Origin: Candidatus Heimdallarchaeota archaeon
Lineage (GTDB): Archaea; Asgardarchaeota; Heimdallarchaeia; JABLTI01
Assembly: GCA_019058165.1 (NCBI GenBank)
Contig: JAHLVZ010000010.1
Location: 1-48,270 of the forward strand
Direction: 5' to 3'
DNA: 48,270 nt
The translations under genes were made by a program, and so were the position numbers. Each line of letters begins with the position of its first letter. Position 1 is the first letter of the stretch. This document shows positions 31,525 to 42,100 of this stretch, piece after piece. The notes beneath the pieces are model-generated. The model saw only the letters and a list, made by a program, of their open reading frames with translations, ran no database searches and was not told the origin of the DNA.

Positions 31525-32705
31525 AGAATACCTAATTCTTTGTGTTTTTTCTGAATAGTATCTGCTAATGCATCTAATTGCTTTTTACCTTCTTCAGTTA
31601 CTTTTCCTCGAACTAAAACTGGGTCGAGAATTTCAGCTTTTACTCGAGTAAGCATACCTGTAAGCTGTTCAAGCATTTGACTCTTCCAACCAAAAGAACC
31701 AATTACTGTCAAATGCTTAGCTTTTGGTCGCAAAGCATTAGTTAGAAAAACAGCATAAGCAGCAAGTGGATGAGCACCCGTTAGGACCGTAGGTGCACCA
31801 ACAACAATTGTCGCAGTATCTACTAGAGCCATTGCAAGTTCACCTAGATCGGTTACAGTTAGATTGAAAGGTTTAACTACAATACCACGTTCAATGAGAA
31901 CTTCAGTTAAATATTCAACCATTTCCTTAACTGAGTGATGCATCGAAACATAAGGTAGTACCACTTCATTTTTCACTTCATCAGAAATCCATTCTTTGTA
32001 AGCATCAATTATATGTTTAGGATTTTTATGAATTGGACCATGACTTGGAGCTATCATATCAAACTCATAATTTTCGAGCTTCTCACAGTGTTTTTTGATA
32101 AGATTTCTGAAAGGCATCATGATTTCAGAATAATACCTTTTAGCGGATTCGTAGGTTTTTGCTTCATCAGTTACAAAAGTTTCTGATTGGGCGAGATGAG
32201 TTCCAAAAAGATCACAAGAAAAGAGAATCTTGTCTTCTACAACTAAGGTGAACATGGTTTCAGGCCAATGAACCCAAGGAGCTTCAATAAATTGAAGTGT
32301 CTTGTCACCTAGTGAAAGAGTCTCTCCATCCTTTTTAACAATGAATTTTTCTTCCGGAATATGTAAATGAACCATAAGATGTTCTTTGCCTTTTGGATTA
32401 GTAACGACTTTTGCTTCAGGATACATTTTAAGGAGTTTAACTAAGCCTTCTGAATGATCCTGCTCAGAGTGATTTGATACAAGATAATCAATAGTCTTGA
32501 CCGGAGATTTAGCAATATTCGCTTTTAACTCGTAGAACTTTGCGCCATCCACAGCATCAATTAAAGCTGTTTTTTTACTACCAATGACAAGATAAGAATT
32601 ATAGGATGTTCCATCCGGTAAAGGTATCAAATCATCGAAGAGTCGTCTATCATAATCCTTTGCTCCAACATAATAGATGTTAGGTTTTATTTCTTGGCTT
32701 ACCAA
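31518..32705 (-). CDS. Flavodiiron protein (FprA/rubredoxin:oxygen oxidoreductase family)
   Basis: The enzyme reduces O2 to water (or NO to N2O) using a diiron site and FMN. The metallo-beta-lactamase-like domain carries the ligands HSEQDHSEG, the APWVHWPETM histidine, FSCDLFG and the PSHGPIHK histidine. The C-terminal flavodoxin domain spans about the last 150 residues (VLPYVSMHHSVKEM, VVGAPTVLTG, GSFGWKSQM). There is no rubredoxin tail. The start is placed at TTG 32705, with GAGGT seven bases upstream, giving 395 residues; an in-frame TTG at 32774 would add 23 residues with no site. In archaea the donor may be F420H2 or rubredoxin; none is encoded here. Confidence 0.95.
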   Translation of the reverse strand: MVSQEIKPNIYYVGAKDYDRRLFDDLIPLPDGTSYNSYLVIGSKKTALIDAVDGAKFYELKANIAKSPVKTIDYLVSNHSEQDHSEGLVKLLKMYPEAKVVTNPKGKEHLMVHLHIPEEKFIVKKDGETLSLGDKTLQFIEAPWVHWPETMFTLVVEDKILFSCDLFGTHLAQSETFVTDEAKTYESAKRYYSEIMMPFRNLIKKHCEKLENYEFDMIAPSHGPIHKNPKHIIDAYKEWISDEVKNEVVLPYVSMHHSVKEMVEYLTEVLIERGIVVKPFNLTVTDLGELAMALVDTATIVVGAPTVLTGAHPLAAYAVFLTNALRPKAKHLTVIGSFGWKSQMLEQLTGMLTRVKAEILDPVLVRGKVTEEGKKQLDALADTIQKKHKELGILK

Positions 32706-32817
32706 TTTTTTTACCTCGATTATAGTTAGAATTTCATCTTCTTGAAAAAGATATCGCAAGAAAAAGTGAATCAATTTATTAGAAATTGCTTATTTTCTAA
32801 GATTAAAATGAGAATTG

Positions 32818-32845
32818 TGGTTGTAAAACTATTTTTTTACAACCA
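32818..32845 (-). terminator. Perfect 11-bp inverted repeat between PDO and flavodiiron genes
   Basis: TGGTTGTAAAA (32818-32828) and TTTTACAACCA (32835-32845) are perfectly complementary around a 6-base loop. The element starts 12 bases after the stop of the disulfide oxidoreductase gene on the minus strand. There is no strong T-run afterward, so it may be a terminator, a processing site or an operator for the downstream flavodiiron gene. Confidence 0.55.
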
Positions 32846-32856
32846 ATTATTTGAAT

Positions 32857-33537
32857 TTATGTGAATGGACTTTTTTCTCCTGTTTTTTCCAAAGCGCTAA
32901 GTATTTGTTGAAGTAAGACTTCCTCTGTTACTAAGCCTTCTACACTTCCATAGCCATTGTTAATTATTGTATTTGGCACACCAAAGATATCGAAATCTGC
33001 AGCTAGCTGAGCAAATTGCGAGGACTCGATCATTTCCGCTGTTATGTTATCATTAGCTAATGCTAATTTGTGAGCTCGTATCACCATTGCTGGGCAATAA
33101 GGGCATTCAAGAGTAACAAAGACTTTTAGATTTACTTTGTGTGTAATTTTCTTAAGTAATTCTTCTGCTCCTGGGGTGAGTATAGGTTTTCTGCTGGAAA
33201 CTAACATAATTGATTCAATTAATGTAGTAAATTCTTTTCCTGCAGGAACTCCGTAGAATCTAATCCCGTAATCTTTATCTCCATCAACTGCTATTGCGGG
33301 ATGTCTTTCTATCCCGTACTTTTTCGCTTTTGGATCATTTTCTTCACAATCACAAATTTCAACTTTGATCTTATCAGATAATTCTGCAACAGAATTCACT
33401 AAAGAAATCATTTCATTACAGAATAAACAATGATTCTTTGAAGAAAAGACCTTCAAGGTAACAGGCTCTATCATATCAGTAAAGCGCTGCATAACAATCG
33501 CTTTCAAGCTTTCATCCATTAATGTTGACACTACCAT
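32857..33537 (-). CDS. Protein disulfide oxidoreductase (glutaredoxin-like, two thioredoxin folds)
   Basis: This 226-residue protein has two thioredoxin-fold halves, each with a CxxC: CLFC at C37-C40 and CPYC at C145-C148. The cis-proline sites are RHPAIAVDG and FGVPNTIIN. This is the archaeal PDO family that forms, reduces or shuffles disulfides in the cytosol. The ATG has an AAGGAG site. Downstream are flavodiiron, superoxide reductase and rubrerythrin genes in the same direction, a coherent oxygen-defence group. It is the only CxxC-bearing thioredoxin-type protein seen in the window. Confidence 0.93.
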   Translation of the reverse strand: MVVSTLMDESLKAIVMQRFTDMIEPVTLKVFSSKNHCLFCNEMISLVNSVAELSDKIKVEICDCEENDPKAKKYGIERHPAIAVDGDKDYGIRFYGVPAGKEFTTLIESIMLVSSRKPILTPGAEELLKKITHKVNLKVFVTLECPYCPAMVIRAHKLALANDNITAEMIESSQFAQLAADFDIFGVPNTIINNGYGSVEGLVTEEVLLQQILSALEKTGEKSPFT

Positions 33538-33847
33538 ATACTCCTTGTATTTCTATTCAATGATTCTCGTTGTTTTTTAAAATAGTTATTGATTAAAATC
33601 TTAAGATTAAAGAATGAATTCCCTTTGAATCTTTCAATTTGACTTGTTGAGCATTTAGTTTCTAACTATTTATGAATTGTAATGTCAATTAATATTTTTT
33701 AATATAAGAACCGTCATAGACAGAGGATATTTAGTAAAAAAGGTACTGAAACAAAAGGAATTTATAGATTAACAAAAAAGAAAATAATGAAATAGAACTG
33801 AGCTTCTCGCTAATAGAGAGAAATTAACTAATTGGTCGTTTGTATCA
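33538..33847. promoter_or_regulatory. Divergent intergenic region with TATA-like elements
   Basis: These 310 bases separate the head-to-head disulfide oxidoreductase and beta-propeller genes. They are strongly A/T-rich. Candidate TATA elements for the plus strand are TTTTTAATATAAG (about 33697-33709) and AAAGGAATTTATAG (about 33755-33768). No open frame, RNA fold or long repeat was recognised in it. Confidence 0.35.
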
Positions 33848-35992
33848 TTGCAACAAACTCTTGAGGAAGTAACACAAAGTTTCCATTCATTATTAACTCA
33901 TGATTTCAATGTAGATGGTATATCAGAAATAATGGCGGCTAGATTAGGGAAGGGTGGAACAGAAGTATACATCATACACCCCAAGCATATGGTAAACTAT
34001 GGGGTAAAAATTAATGAGAAAATCAACACTATGTGTGTTGCTCAAACAAGCTTAGATAGAGGATTTGAGTTAGTAACAGGAGATATCAAAGGTGTTGTTC
34101 GAATTAATTCTCGAAATGGTAAACCTTTCTTTAGTAAAGATATTAAGGATGGAATTCGTCTGCCTTCTGCTGTTCTTCGAGCAGCACCAGGGGATATGAA
34201 TGGAAATAAACTTTCAGAGATAGTTGTTGGTTGTGCAAATGGCGAAGTAGTTATGATTGAGAGAATCCCCGGGAAAAAACATCGATGGGATAAAATCAGA
34301 GGATTCTCATTAGGTAAAGTTTACCAGCAACCAGTAAACAATGTCATAACCGGAGATTTCAATGGAAATGGACAAATAGGATTTATTGCGGGATCCAAAG
34401 ATGGTATGTTCAAAGAAATTGAATTCAGACCACAATTACAGAAATTCGATTTAATAGGGGAATTCAGAGTAGAAACAGAACCTAGTTTTTGCTTTAGCGG
34501 AGATATTGACCGAGATGGCATCTCAGAAGTTATGATCGGAGAATACTCCGGAAGACTGAGCATATTCAAACGAAATAGATTAATGTCTATTCACAATTTG
34601 GATGGAGCAATAACTTGCGGTGCTGTAGGTGATGTTGATAATGATCGACAACTGGAAGTAGTTGTTGGAACTGCAAATGGATCATTTCATATTTTCCGTC
34701 AAAACACCATGGAAAGCTATGAGGGGTACAGTAATATTAACGATCTTCGCATCGGAGATTTAAATGGTAATAGTTCAAATGATTTGGTTTTCTCAATTGA
34801 TAAAAGAAGAATTGTTGCATTTAGTTTTATGAGAGATAAATCAAGAGAAAAACCAAATGCTGAATTACTACCATATCAAAGTGTTACTCTGGCTGGAGCG
34901 AAACCACCTGCCCCACATTCACCTGACGTTACAAATAATTTCTGTCCCAATTGCCAATCACAAGTTCGATTCATAGAACAGTATAGACGCTGGTACTGTT
35001 ATAGTTGTCGTCAATATGTTGCTCCTGTAAGCAAGCAAGAATCAGCTACCAGAAAACCACAAATTGATGCTCAAACTCATGGGAGTCCATATTCTATTGG
35101 TTCTCCTTATGAACCGTATCCACCTTATGCGGCTCAAACCAATGGTCAAACACAACAAGGTATTGACAAAGTAAAATCAAAAGTGGAAAGCTCACTTGCA
35201 GCTATAGGTGAAAGTAAGGAAATTGAATGGCAAGAAGATAAAGAACAACCTGTAGAGGTCGAACCCGAAGCTAATTACTTTTTACCTTTAGATTTGGAAG
35301 CTGATCCTGAGGCAGGAGCAGAATTTTTCAATGATATTTTGAAAATCAGACATGTTATTCTTATTCATGCACAATCCGGTGTTCCTTTATTCAGTCAAGG
35401 TTTTGGAAAGGATATTGATGTCTCATTAACAAGTGGATTCTTGAGCGCAGTTGGTACGTTTACTGAAGAAATGTCTGGAGAAACAGATAAACGAATTGGT
35501 GTTTTCAGTGAGATCGGTCGAGAAGGTTTTTGGATTATAATCTACGAAGGAGAACATTCTAAAACAGCTCTATTGGTTACTGAAAAGTTGGGAGCTCTAA
35601 TAAAGAAGCGAATAAAATTCTTCATGAATGAATTCGAAGCTAATTATAAGGAAGCCCTTTTGAATTTCACAGGATTTATTTCTACTTTTACCGGTGCAAC
35701 AGACTTACTTGAAAAGCATTTGAGACTCGAATATCTTTATCCATTAAAACCTGACGTCAAAAGAATGAGGTTAACAGCAATTACTCAAAACGAAAAGAAA
35801 TTAGCAAAAACTTACACTGAATTTTTATCAAAAACAGAGGATGAAGTATTTTATGTCACAGAATTGATAGATTTGGCTTATCAAAACCCTGAGATAAACC
35901 TTTCGAAAGAAGATGTATTAATTGTTCTAATTAAATATCTAGAAAATAGTATGTTAATTCCCTTACCACCACCACCTGATGATACTTTCTAG
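33848..35992 (+). CDS. FG-GAP beta-propeller / zinc-ribbon / longin-like domain protein
   Basis: Residues about 12-330 contain six FG-GAP/VCBS-like blades, each with a calcium-loop pattern: DFNVDGISEI (19-28), GDMNGNKLSEI (115-125), GDFNGNGQIGF (169-179), GDIDRDGISEV (218-228), GDVDNDRQLEV (261-271) and GDLNGNSSNDL (303-313). A zinc ribbon follows (C366-C369, C384-C387). Next is a disordered Pro/Gln/Tyr-rich linker. Residues about 497-610 resemble a MON1/Fuzzy-type longin domain (RHVILIHAQSGVPLFSQGF, LTSGFLSAVGTF), and a helical end follows. There is no signal peptide, so it is intracellular, unlike most FG-GAP proteins. The start TTG 33848 is the only in-frame option before the first blade. 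Its architecture recalls eukaryotic trafficking or nutrient-sensing propellers, by analogy only. Confidence 0.85.
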   Translation: MQQTLEEVTQSFHSLLTHDFNVDGISEIMAARLGKGGTEVYIIHPKHMVNYGVKINEKINTMCVAQTSLDRGFELVTGDIKGVVRINSRNGKPFFSKDIKDGIRLPSAVLRAAPGDMNGNKLSEIVVGCANGEVVMIERIPGKKHRWDKIRGFSLGKVYQQPVNNVITGDFNGNGQIGFIAGSKDGMFKEIEFRPQLQKFDLIGEFRVETEPSFCFSGDIDRDGISEVMIGEYSGRLSIFKRNRLMSIHNLDGAITCGAVGDVDNDRQLEVVVGTANGSFHIFRQNTMESYEGYSNINDLRIGDLNGNSSNDLVFSIDKRRIVAFSFMRDKSREKPNAELLPYQSVTLAGAKPPAPHSPDVTNNFCPNCQSQVRFIEQYRRWYCYSCRQYVAPVSKQESATRKPQIDAQTHGSPYSIGSPYEPYPPYAAQTNGQTQQGIDKVKSKVESSLAAIGESKEIEWQEDKEQPVEVEPEANYFLPLDLEADPEAGAEFFNDILKIRHVILIHAQSGVPLFSQGFGKDIDVSLTSGFLSAVGTFTEEMSGETDKRIGVFSEIGREGFWIIIYEGEHSKTALLVTEKLGALIKKRIKFFMNEFEANYKEALLNFTGFISTFTGATDLLEKHLRLEYLYPLKPDVKRMRLTAITQNEKKLAKTYTEFLSKTEDEVFYVTELIDLAYQNPEINLSKEDVLIVLIKYLENSMLIPLPPPPDDTF

Positions 35993-36019
35993 TGGAATTC
36001 TTCAAACATACCTACTACT

Positions 36020-36041
36020 AAAAACTTATGAGTTGTTTTTT
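36020..36041 (+). terminator. Weak stem-loop with T-tract after the propeller gene
   Basis: AAAAACT and AGTT plus TTTTT can pair across a 4-base loop with one bulge, and the sequence ends in six T. It begins 28 bases after the stop at 35992. Short and A/T-rich, it may simply be a T-rich archaeal termination site. Confidence 0.35.
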
Positions 36042-36136
36042 CCTATTCATATTGTCTAAGTGCAAATATTTAGCAAGTTCACATTTCCAAATATTTAATA
36101 TTGAACGTGCTTAAAGAATTTAAGAGGCAAGTTGTT

Positions 36137-39100
36137 ATGTCCCAATTGTTGGAAAAAGCAATAGCTTTAGAAGAAAAAAGCAAATGGAAAAATGCAGCGG
36201 AAACATTTCTTAAAGCTGCAAATGAATTCATTGATTCTGGTAAACCAGAAAGTGCTAAAGAACCTCTACTAAAAGCTATTGAGAATGCAGAGAAAGAAGA
36301 TATTCCATCATTATTAGTAGAAATCATATTTATTTTTGAAAGCATTACTTCTGAAGAAGAAAAAAAGACAGTACTTTTGAAAGCAATAAAACCATTAAAT
36401 CAATTAATTGTAGAAGCAGAAAAAAAGAAGAGATATGATTTATTACTTGATTTTGTTGATAAAAAAGTAATAACTGCAAAAGCAATTCAGAAAGACGTTG
36501 AAGAAGCACAAACAGAAAAAGGGAAGTATCTACAAAAAATTGCTTTATTAATTCTCGCAAGTAAAAAAGATGAAGATAGGAAATTAGGAAATAATTACCT
36601 TAAAGAAGCATCAGAAACATTACTAGAAATTGATAGAAAAGAGGAGAAAGTTCAGGGTGAAATCGAAGCTTTTACACTTCTATTAGAAGAAGGTTATTTG
36701 GAAGAAGGACTTCTTATTTTTGATGGATTGATTGAATACTGTAAAGCAGAGGAATTGTTAGGGAAAGCAACAGATGCAATAAAGATTGTAATAACAAAAG
36801 CACAAGAAATTCTCGTTGGGAAGGGTTCAAAGAAATTATTGAAAGCCGTAAAAGAAAAACTAAATGAAGCAGATCCAGGTGGAGAACTATTAGATCTTGG
36901 AATTGAAAAAGGCAGAGATATTGGTCTAACTGAGACAATTGCTGAAATTGCGCTCATTCTTTCTGAGCATGCACAATTAATTTTTGATAAGAAAAAATAT
37001 GATTCAGCTCTTGAGGTCTATAATAAAGCATTACAATTACTTGTTGAAATTGGTCAAAAAGATTTGGCATTAAAACTAGCTGATGGAATTGTTAAGAATG
37101 CTTATGCTCTTTTGGATTTAAAAGGAATGTTTGCTACTGGTTTGAATTATCTTGCAAGCATTCACCAAATAGAAAAGATAGATTTGGAATATTTGGGAGC
37201 ATTTTATCAAGTAAAAGCTCAAAACATGTTTTCGAGAGGAAGAATTGAAATTGCCTTAGAAGATTACATGAAATCCACAAAAGCATATCTCTTTGGAAAA
37301 CTACTCGAAAAGTTTACCGCTATTGTAGATGAGATTTTTGCTAAAGCGGTTGAGCTAATTGCAAATAATAAAATTGAGATAGCTACAAAATATACTGAAA
37401 GTGGACAAGAAATATTAGAGGGAGTCCAAGCATTTGATCAATTAGGAAATAACTTAAGCCAAATTTCTGTGGCATTAAGTAAAGCAAATCAAATAAAAGA
37501 AGCAGAAAATTTCTCAATAAAGGCTGTTGAGAACTTAATAAAAGCTGGTGACGTAGTAGGAGCTGCAAAATCACACAAAACTTTCGGAGAATCATTATTA
37601 GGGTTAGAACAATATGAAGCAGCAATTTTCCGAATGATTGAAGCATCGAAATTATATAAAAGTGCAAAAACGGAAGAGGAAATACTAGGAGCAATAACAC
37701 CCTTAGTGATAGCAGCAAAAAACAAGCTTAATGAAAAGAATGTAGAATTAGCAAAACTTCTTTTCAATGGCGCTGCTCAGTGCGCTCAACAAAAGGATCC
37801 AATCGCAGAAACAAACATTGTTCTTGAATTTACTGATCACGCAATTTTCAATGGTTTCCCTGAACTTGCTCTAGAATATTTAGCTTACGCAACAAGGGTG
37901 CTGGGGAAAAACTATCCAGAAGAAAACAAGAATATTGTTAATAAATTACTTTCAACTGGAAAGCGATTAGTTATCTCTGATCAAAAATTTGCTTTAGGAA
38001 AAAGTTTCATTGAAACAGGTATCAACACTTTAGCATTACTTGGGGAAAGCCTTGATGCAACCGACCTATTAATAGAACATAGTCAACTTTTATTCGATAA
38101 CAATCAAAATGATTTGGCCAAGGATTTGTTAGTTCAATTAACTAAAATCATCACAAGTGAAAACAACCCAGATATTTTCGCACAAAAAGTTTCCGTTGGT
38201 GCAAAAATTCTCATAGATTATAACTTCATTGAAGAAGGAATTGAATTATTAAGAAAAGCGGTTGGTTCTTACTTAAGTTTGGGTTCAAATGAACCTGTTA
38301 TACAGATAGCATTTTATTGTGCTGAGAAGGCGAAACGAGCTCTCAGTAATAATGAAACTATTCATGCGAAACACTTGTTTATTACTGCTATGGAATTTAG
38401 TTCACTAGTAAATCTGGAAATTCAAGATCAAATTCTTCAAGATTCAACTACCGTTTTCCTTGATTTAGGTGATTTGTATGCTGTTAAAGAATTCCATGAT
38501 TTTGCGAGAAACAATCTTGAAGGTGAGAAGGACTATCTAGCAAAACTAGGAAGATTAATCATTGTTCAAGGAGGTATTTTGAGAGATCAAAAAGAAATGT
38601 TTGAAGAGGCTTCCGAGTTCATTAGAAACGGTATTACAATATTAAATCAAGTTGGAATGCTTGCAGAAGCTGGAGAAGCAGCACTTGCTCAAGGACAATT
38701 ATTCATTGAGAAAGGCAATTATATCTTTGGTGAGGAATTAATCGAAACAGGAGCACAGATCTTCATCAAAACAAACGACTCAGAAAGATCTGGTGATGCA
38801 TTTCAAGCTTTGGCTGATATTAATATTCAACGTGAAAATTGGGCAGATGCATTAAGGCAAATACAATTATCAAACAAATCATATCAACAAGCAAATCTCC
38901 CAGAGAAACTAGCAAATTCAATTTTGAAAACTGCTGAAATTGGAACAAAATCACTCGTTAGTAATCCTGACGGAAATAGAGAATTTGCATTAAGCTGTTT
39001 TGGAATAGCTTCTACTATTGCACAAGAATCACAGATTATTGAAACAACAATAGATGTCTATCTATTTGAGGCAAGAGCTTTTGCGTCAATTAAAGATTAT

Positions 39101-42100
39101 CAAACAACATACAATCTATTTCTACAAGCTGTCAATTTACTCGAACAACAAGATGAGAAAGAGAAATCACCGGGAGTTGCTGAGGAACTCTCCAACTATG
39201 CTACAAGTTTCATATTGGGAGAAGAAACCGAACTTGGATTACATATTGTTGACTTATCTACAGGTATCTATCTTCGACTCAGCCAACCAATAAAAGCTTC
39301 AGAAGTATATATGAAAACTTGTAATTCGCTTTTGAAACAAAATAGAATTGTTGAGGGAGTAAAACTAGTTCTTCTTGCATCAGACACTTTAATGGTTGCA
39401 AATGAATACGACCAAGCAGCAAAAATCCTAGAGGAAATTGCTGATCTCTTATTTGATATGAAAGATTACCAGAACGCTTCCATTGTTACAGGACAAATTG
39501 TCACAGTCCATCAAAAAACTGGGAATATAGATGAACAGAAAAAAGCAATACACAAATTAGTTACTAATGCTCAAGATGTAATTGCTGATGGAAAAATTAT
39601 GGAAGGTGAGCAATTATGGGAACAAGTTGCAAACTACAGTGTTTCAACAAGTCTAGAATTTGCTTTAGAAATCAATGGAATGCGAATCGAGAGTTTGCGA
39701 GCTGCTGGAATGTATAATTCCATGAATAATGCGTTTACACAAATACTACCAATCTTAGAAGAGAATAAGGAACGAATGCTGGAACAAGGAAATATAATAG
39801 CTAATATTGCTGGTGAATTATACGATAAAGATGAATTGGAGCTCTCCAAGGGCTTTATTCAAACTGCAATTGAGTATTATCGAAAATCAGAAAACCATGA
39901 GCATGCAAAAAATCTCTGTTTATCAATGAGTCATAGATTCATTGAGAAAGGAGACGAAGTAAACGGTATAGAATTGATCGATCATGCTGCCAATATTGCT
40001 AATGAAATTGTAGGTTCACATGAAGCAGCTAAAATCTATCTGACTTCAGGTTTCATTTTAGTAGAATTAGGCCATCAAAAAAGCGGGAAATTAGCTATAG
40101 ATAAATCAATTGAAATTGAATTACAAACTAAAAATATGACCGGGTGTAATGAACTTGGTGATATTACACTTGCTAAAGCAGTTGAATTAGCTCAGAGCGA
40201 TTTGGAAAAGGCAAATGATATTTATGAATTAGCCATAACAATATTTGAAAAAGCAGGTGCCTATACAAAAGCAGGAGAAACTTCATCTATAATCGTTGGA
40301 AATCATCTAAGTGTAGGGAAAGCTCTCGAAGCAGTTAATAATGCACAAAAAGCAGTCGAGCTTTATCTTAAAGATAAAAATATTGAAAGAGCCGTAGGAA
40401 CAACAAAACAAATTCTTGAATCAGCTCGAAGATTTTTAGAAGAAAATGAATTAACTAAAGCCGTTCATATTCTAGAGAAAGGCAGATTATTAGTTGAGAA
40501 AATTTCCAGATTTGATCTTCTCGCAATAATTGTTAGTATTTACCTTTCTGCTGCAAACCAATTCTTACCAAACAGAAAATCATCTATTGGAATTTTCTTC
40601 TTGAATAGAGCTTTAGATCTAGCGAATAGCAGTCCAGATCCAGAGGAAATTAAGAGGATTATTAATCTCTCATTGAAACTTGCTATCGAAATAATTAGTA
40701 AGAAGAATTCAATCGCAGGTGCTAAGGTTTTAGAAATTGTGGGAAATCATGATATCTCGAAAAAAGTGCTTCTACCATATGTTTCAGAAACCTACATGGA
40801 AGGAATAAAAATAACACTAGATGTCGAATGGAATATGATTGGTAAAATAACTCGAGATGCTATGCAATTCTTTAAGGCAACAAAACAAGAAGAAAAAATC
40901 AATCAACTAATATCAATTTTGACTAAGAGAGCGAATGCAGATATTATGTTAAATAAACCACAATTAGGATTCTATTTCTTAGATTTTGCAATAAGATTAG
41001 CAAGAGATGCTGAAAGCCAGCAATTATTATCATTAATTGGCAGTGAATCTTTTGAACAATTATTAATTTTAGATCAAGAATCCGACCTAGATATTAGATA
41101 CAAACTGCTAGGCTATTGTTACCAGATGTTTCAAGAAGTTCAAAATATGGATGCAATAGAAAAAGTTGGGAAGGAATTTCTCAAGCTAGGATCTAAAGAT
41201 TTGATTAATAATATGCAATCAGTGAGAGGCTATGATGCATTATTAACTAGTCGTGATATTGCTGTGCAAACACAGAATGACTCATTGATGACAACAGTTA
41301 TTCTAGCATTACTAGATTTTGCTAAGCAATTATCTTCAAATAATGCAAGAACTACTCAAACTACTTTGGAAGATATAATAGAAGGTCTTGAAGCATTTGA
41401 AGTTCCACACTCAAATAGAGCAGAAGTGGACTACAAAGTTATTGGAGATTACATAAAAGCGATCATATCTTTCGGTGAAAAAGAAAGCAAAACGGAAAGT
41501 GATTATGCGTTAGGAAAGAAAATAGTAGAATTATGTATGCGAATTCTAACATTATCAAAGAATCAAGCTGCTATTGAGAAGGAATTAATAGATACACAGA
41601 AGGACTTCCAGAAACTCTATAGAAGAGCAAACAAAGATGCAGCATATCGTTTGAAACACACTGCTCTGCTTTTAATTGATTTAAGAAATTCTGATATCGC
41701 AAATGAAGTCGCAGAAACCTCCTTTAAAACAGCTCAAGCACAATTTGAAAAGAAGAAGTATAGTGATTCAATAAGTTTCTTAGATAGCTCTTTGAAACTC
41801 AATGAAAAATTATCCATGGCAACAGAATTGAAAAACATAGGGCTTTTTGCATTGAGTGCAGGAGACAAATTAGTCACAGAAACAAAAATCCCTGAATCCA
41901 TGACTTTTTATGAAATTGCTGTGGAAGCATTTGATAAAGCTAATGATGATGAAAGCTCAAATCGATTAGTAAATCGAATCTTTCAAACACGAGAATGGGA
42001 TGCAGATGTCAATATTGCATACAAATGTTATAAAATTGCATCTAACTCTGCAGTAAGAGTAAGAAATTTCCAAAAAGCACATGAAATTGCTAATAAATGC

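Noticed and set aside
33848-35992. A secreted integrin-like or adhesin FG-GAP protein
   Set aside because: There is no signal peptide or membrane segment, and the chain carries a cytosolic-type zinc ribbon and a longin-like domain.
37383-37767. Leucine-rich open frames antisense to the giant TPR gene, and similar ones at 36345-36957 and 42162-42525
   Set aside because: They lie inside a strongly coding frame on the other strand, have biased Leu/Phe/Ser content typical of antisense shadows, and no ribosome sites.
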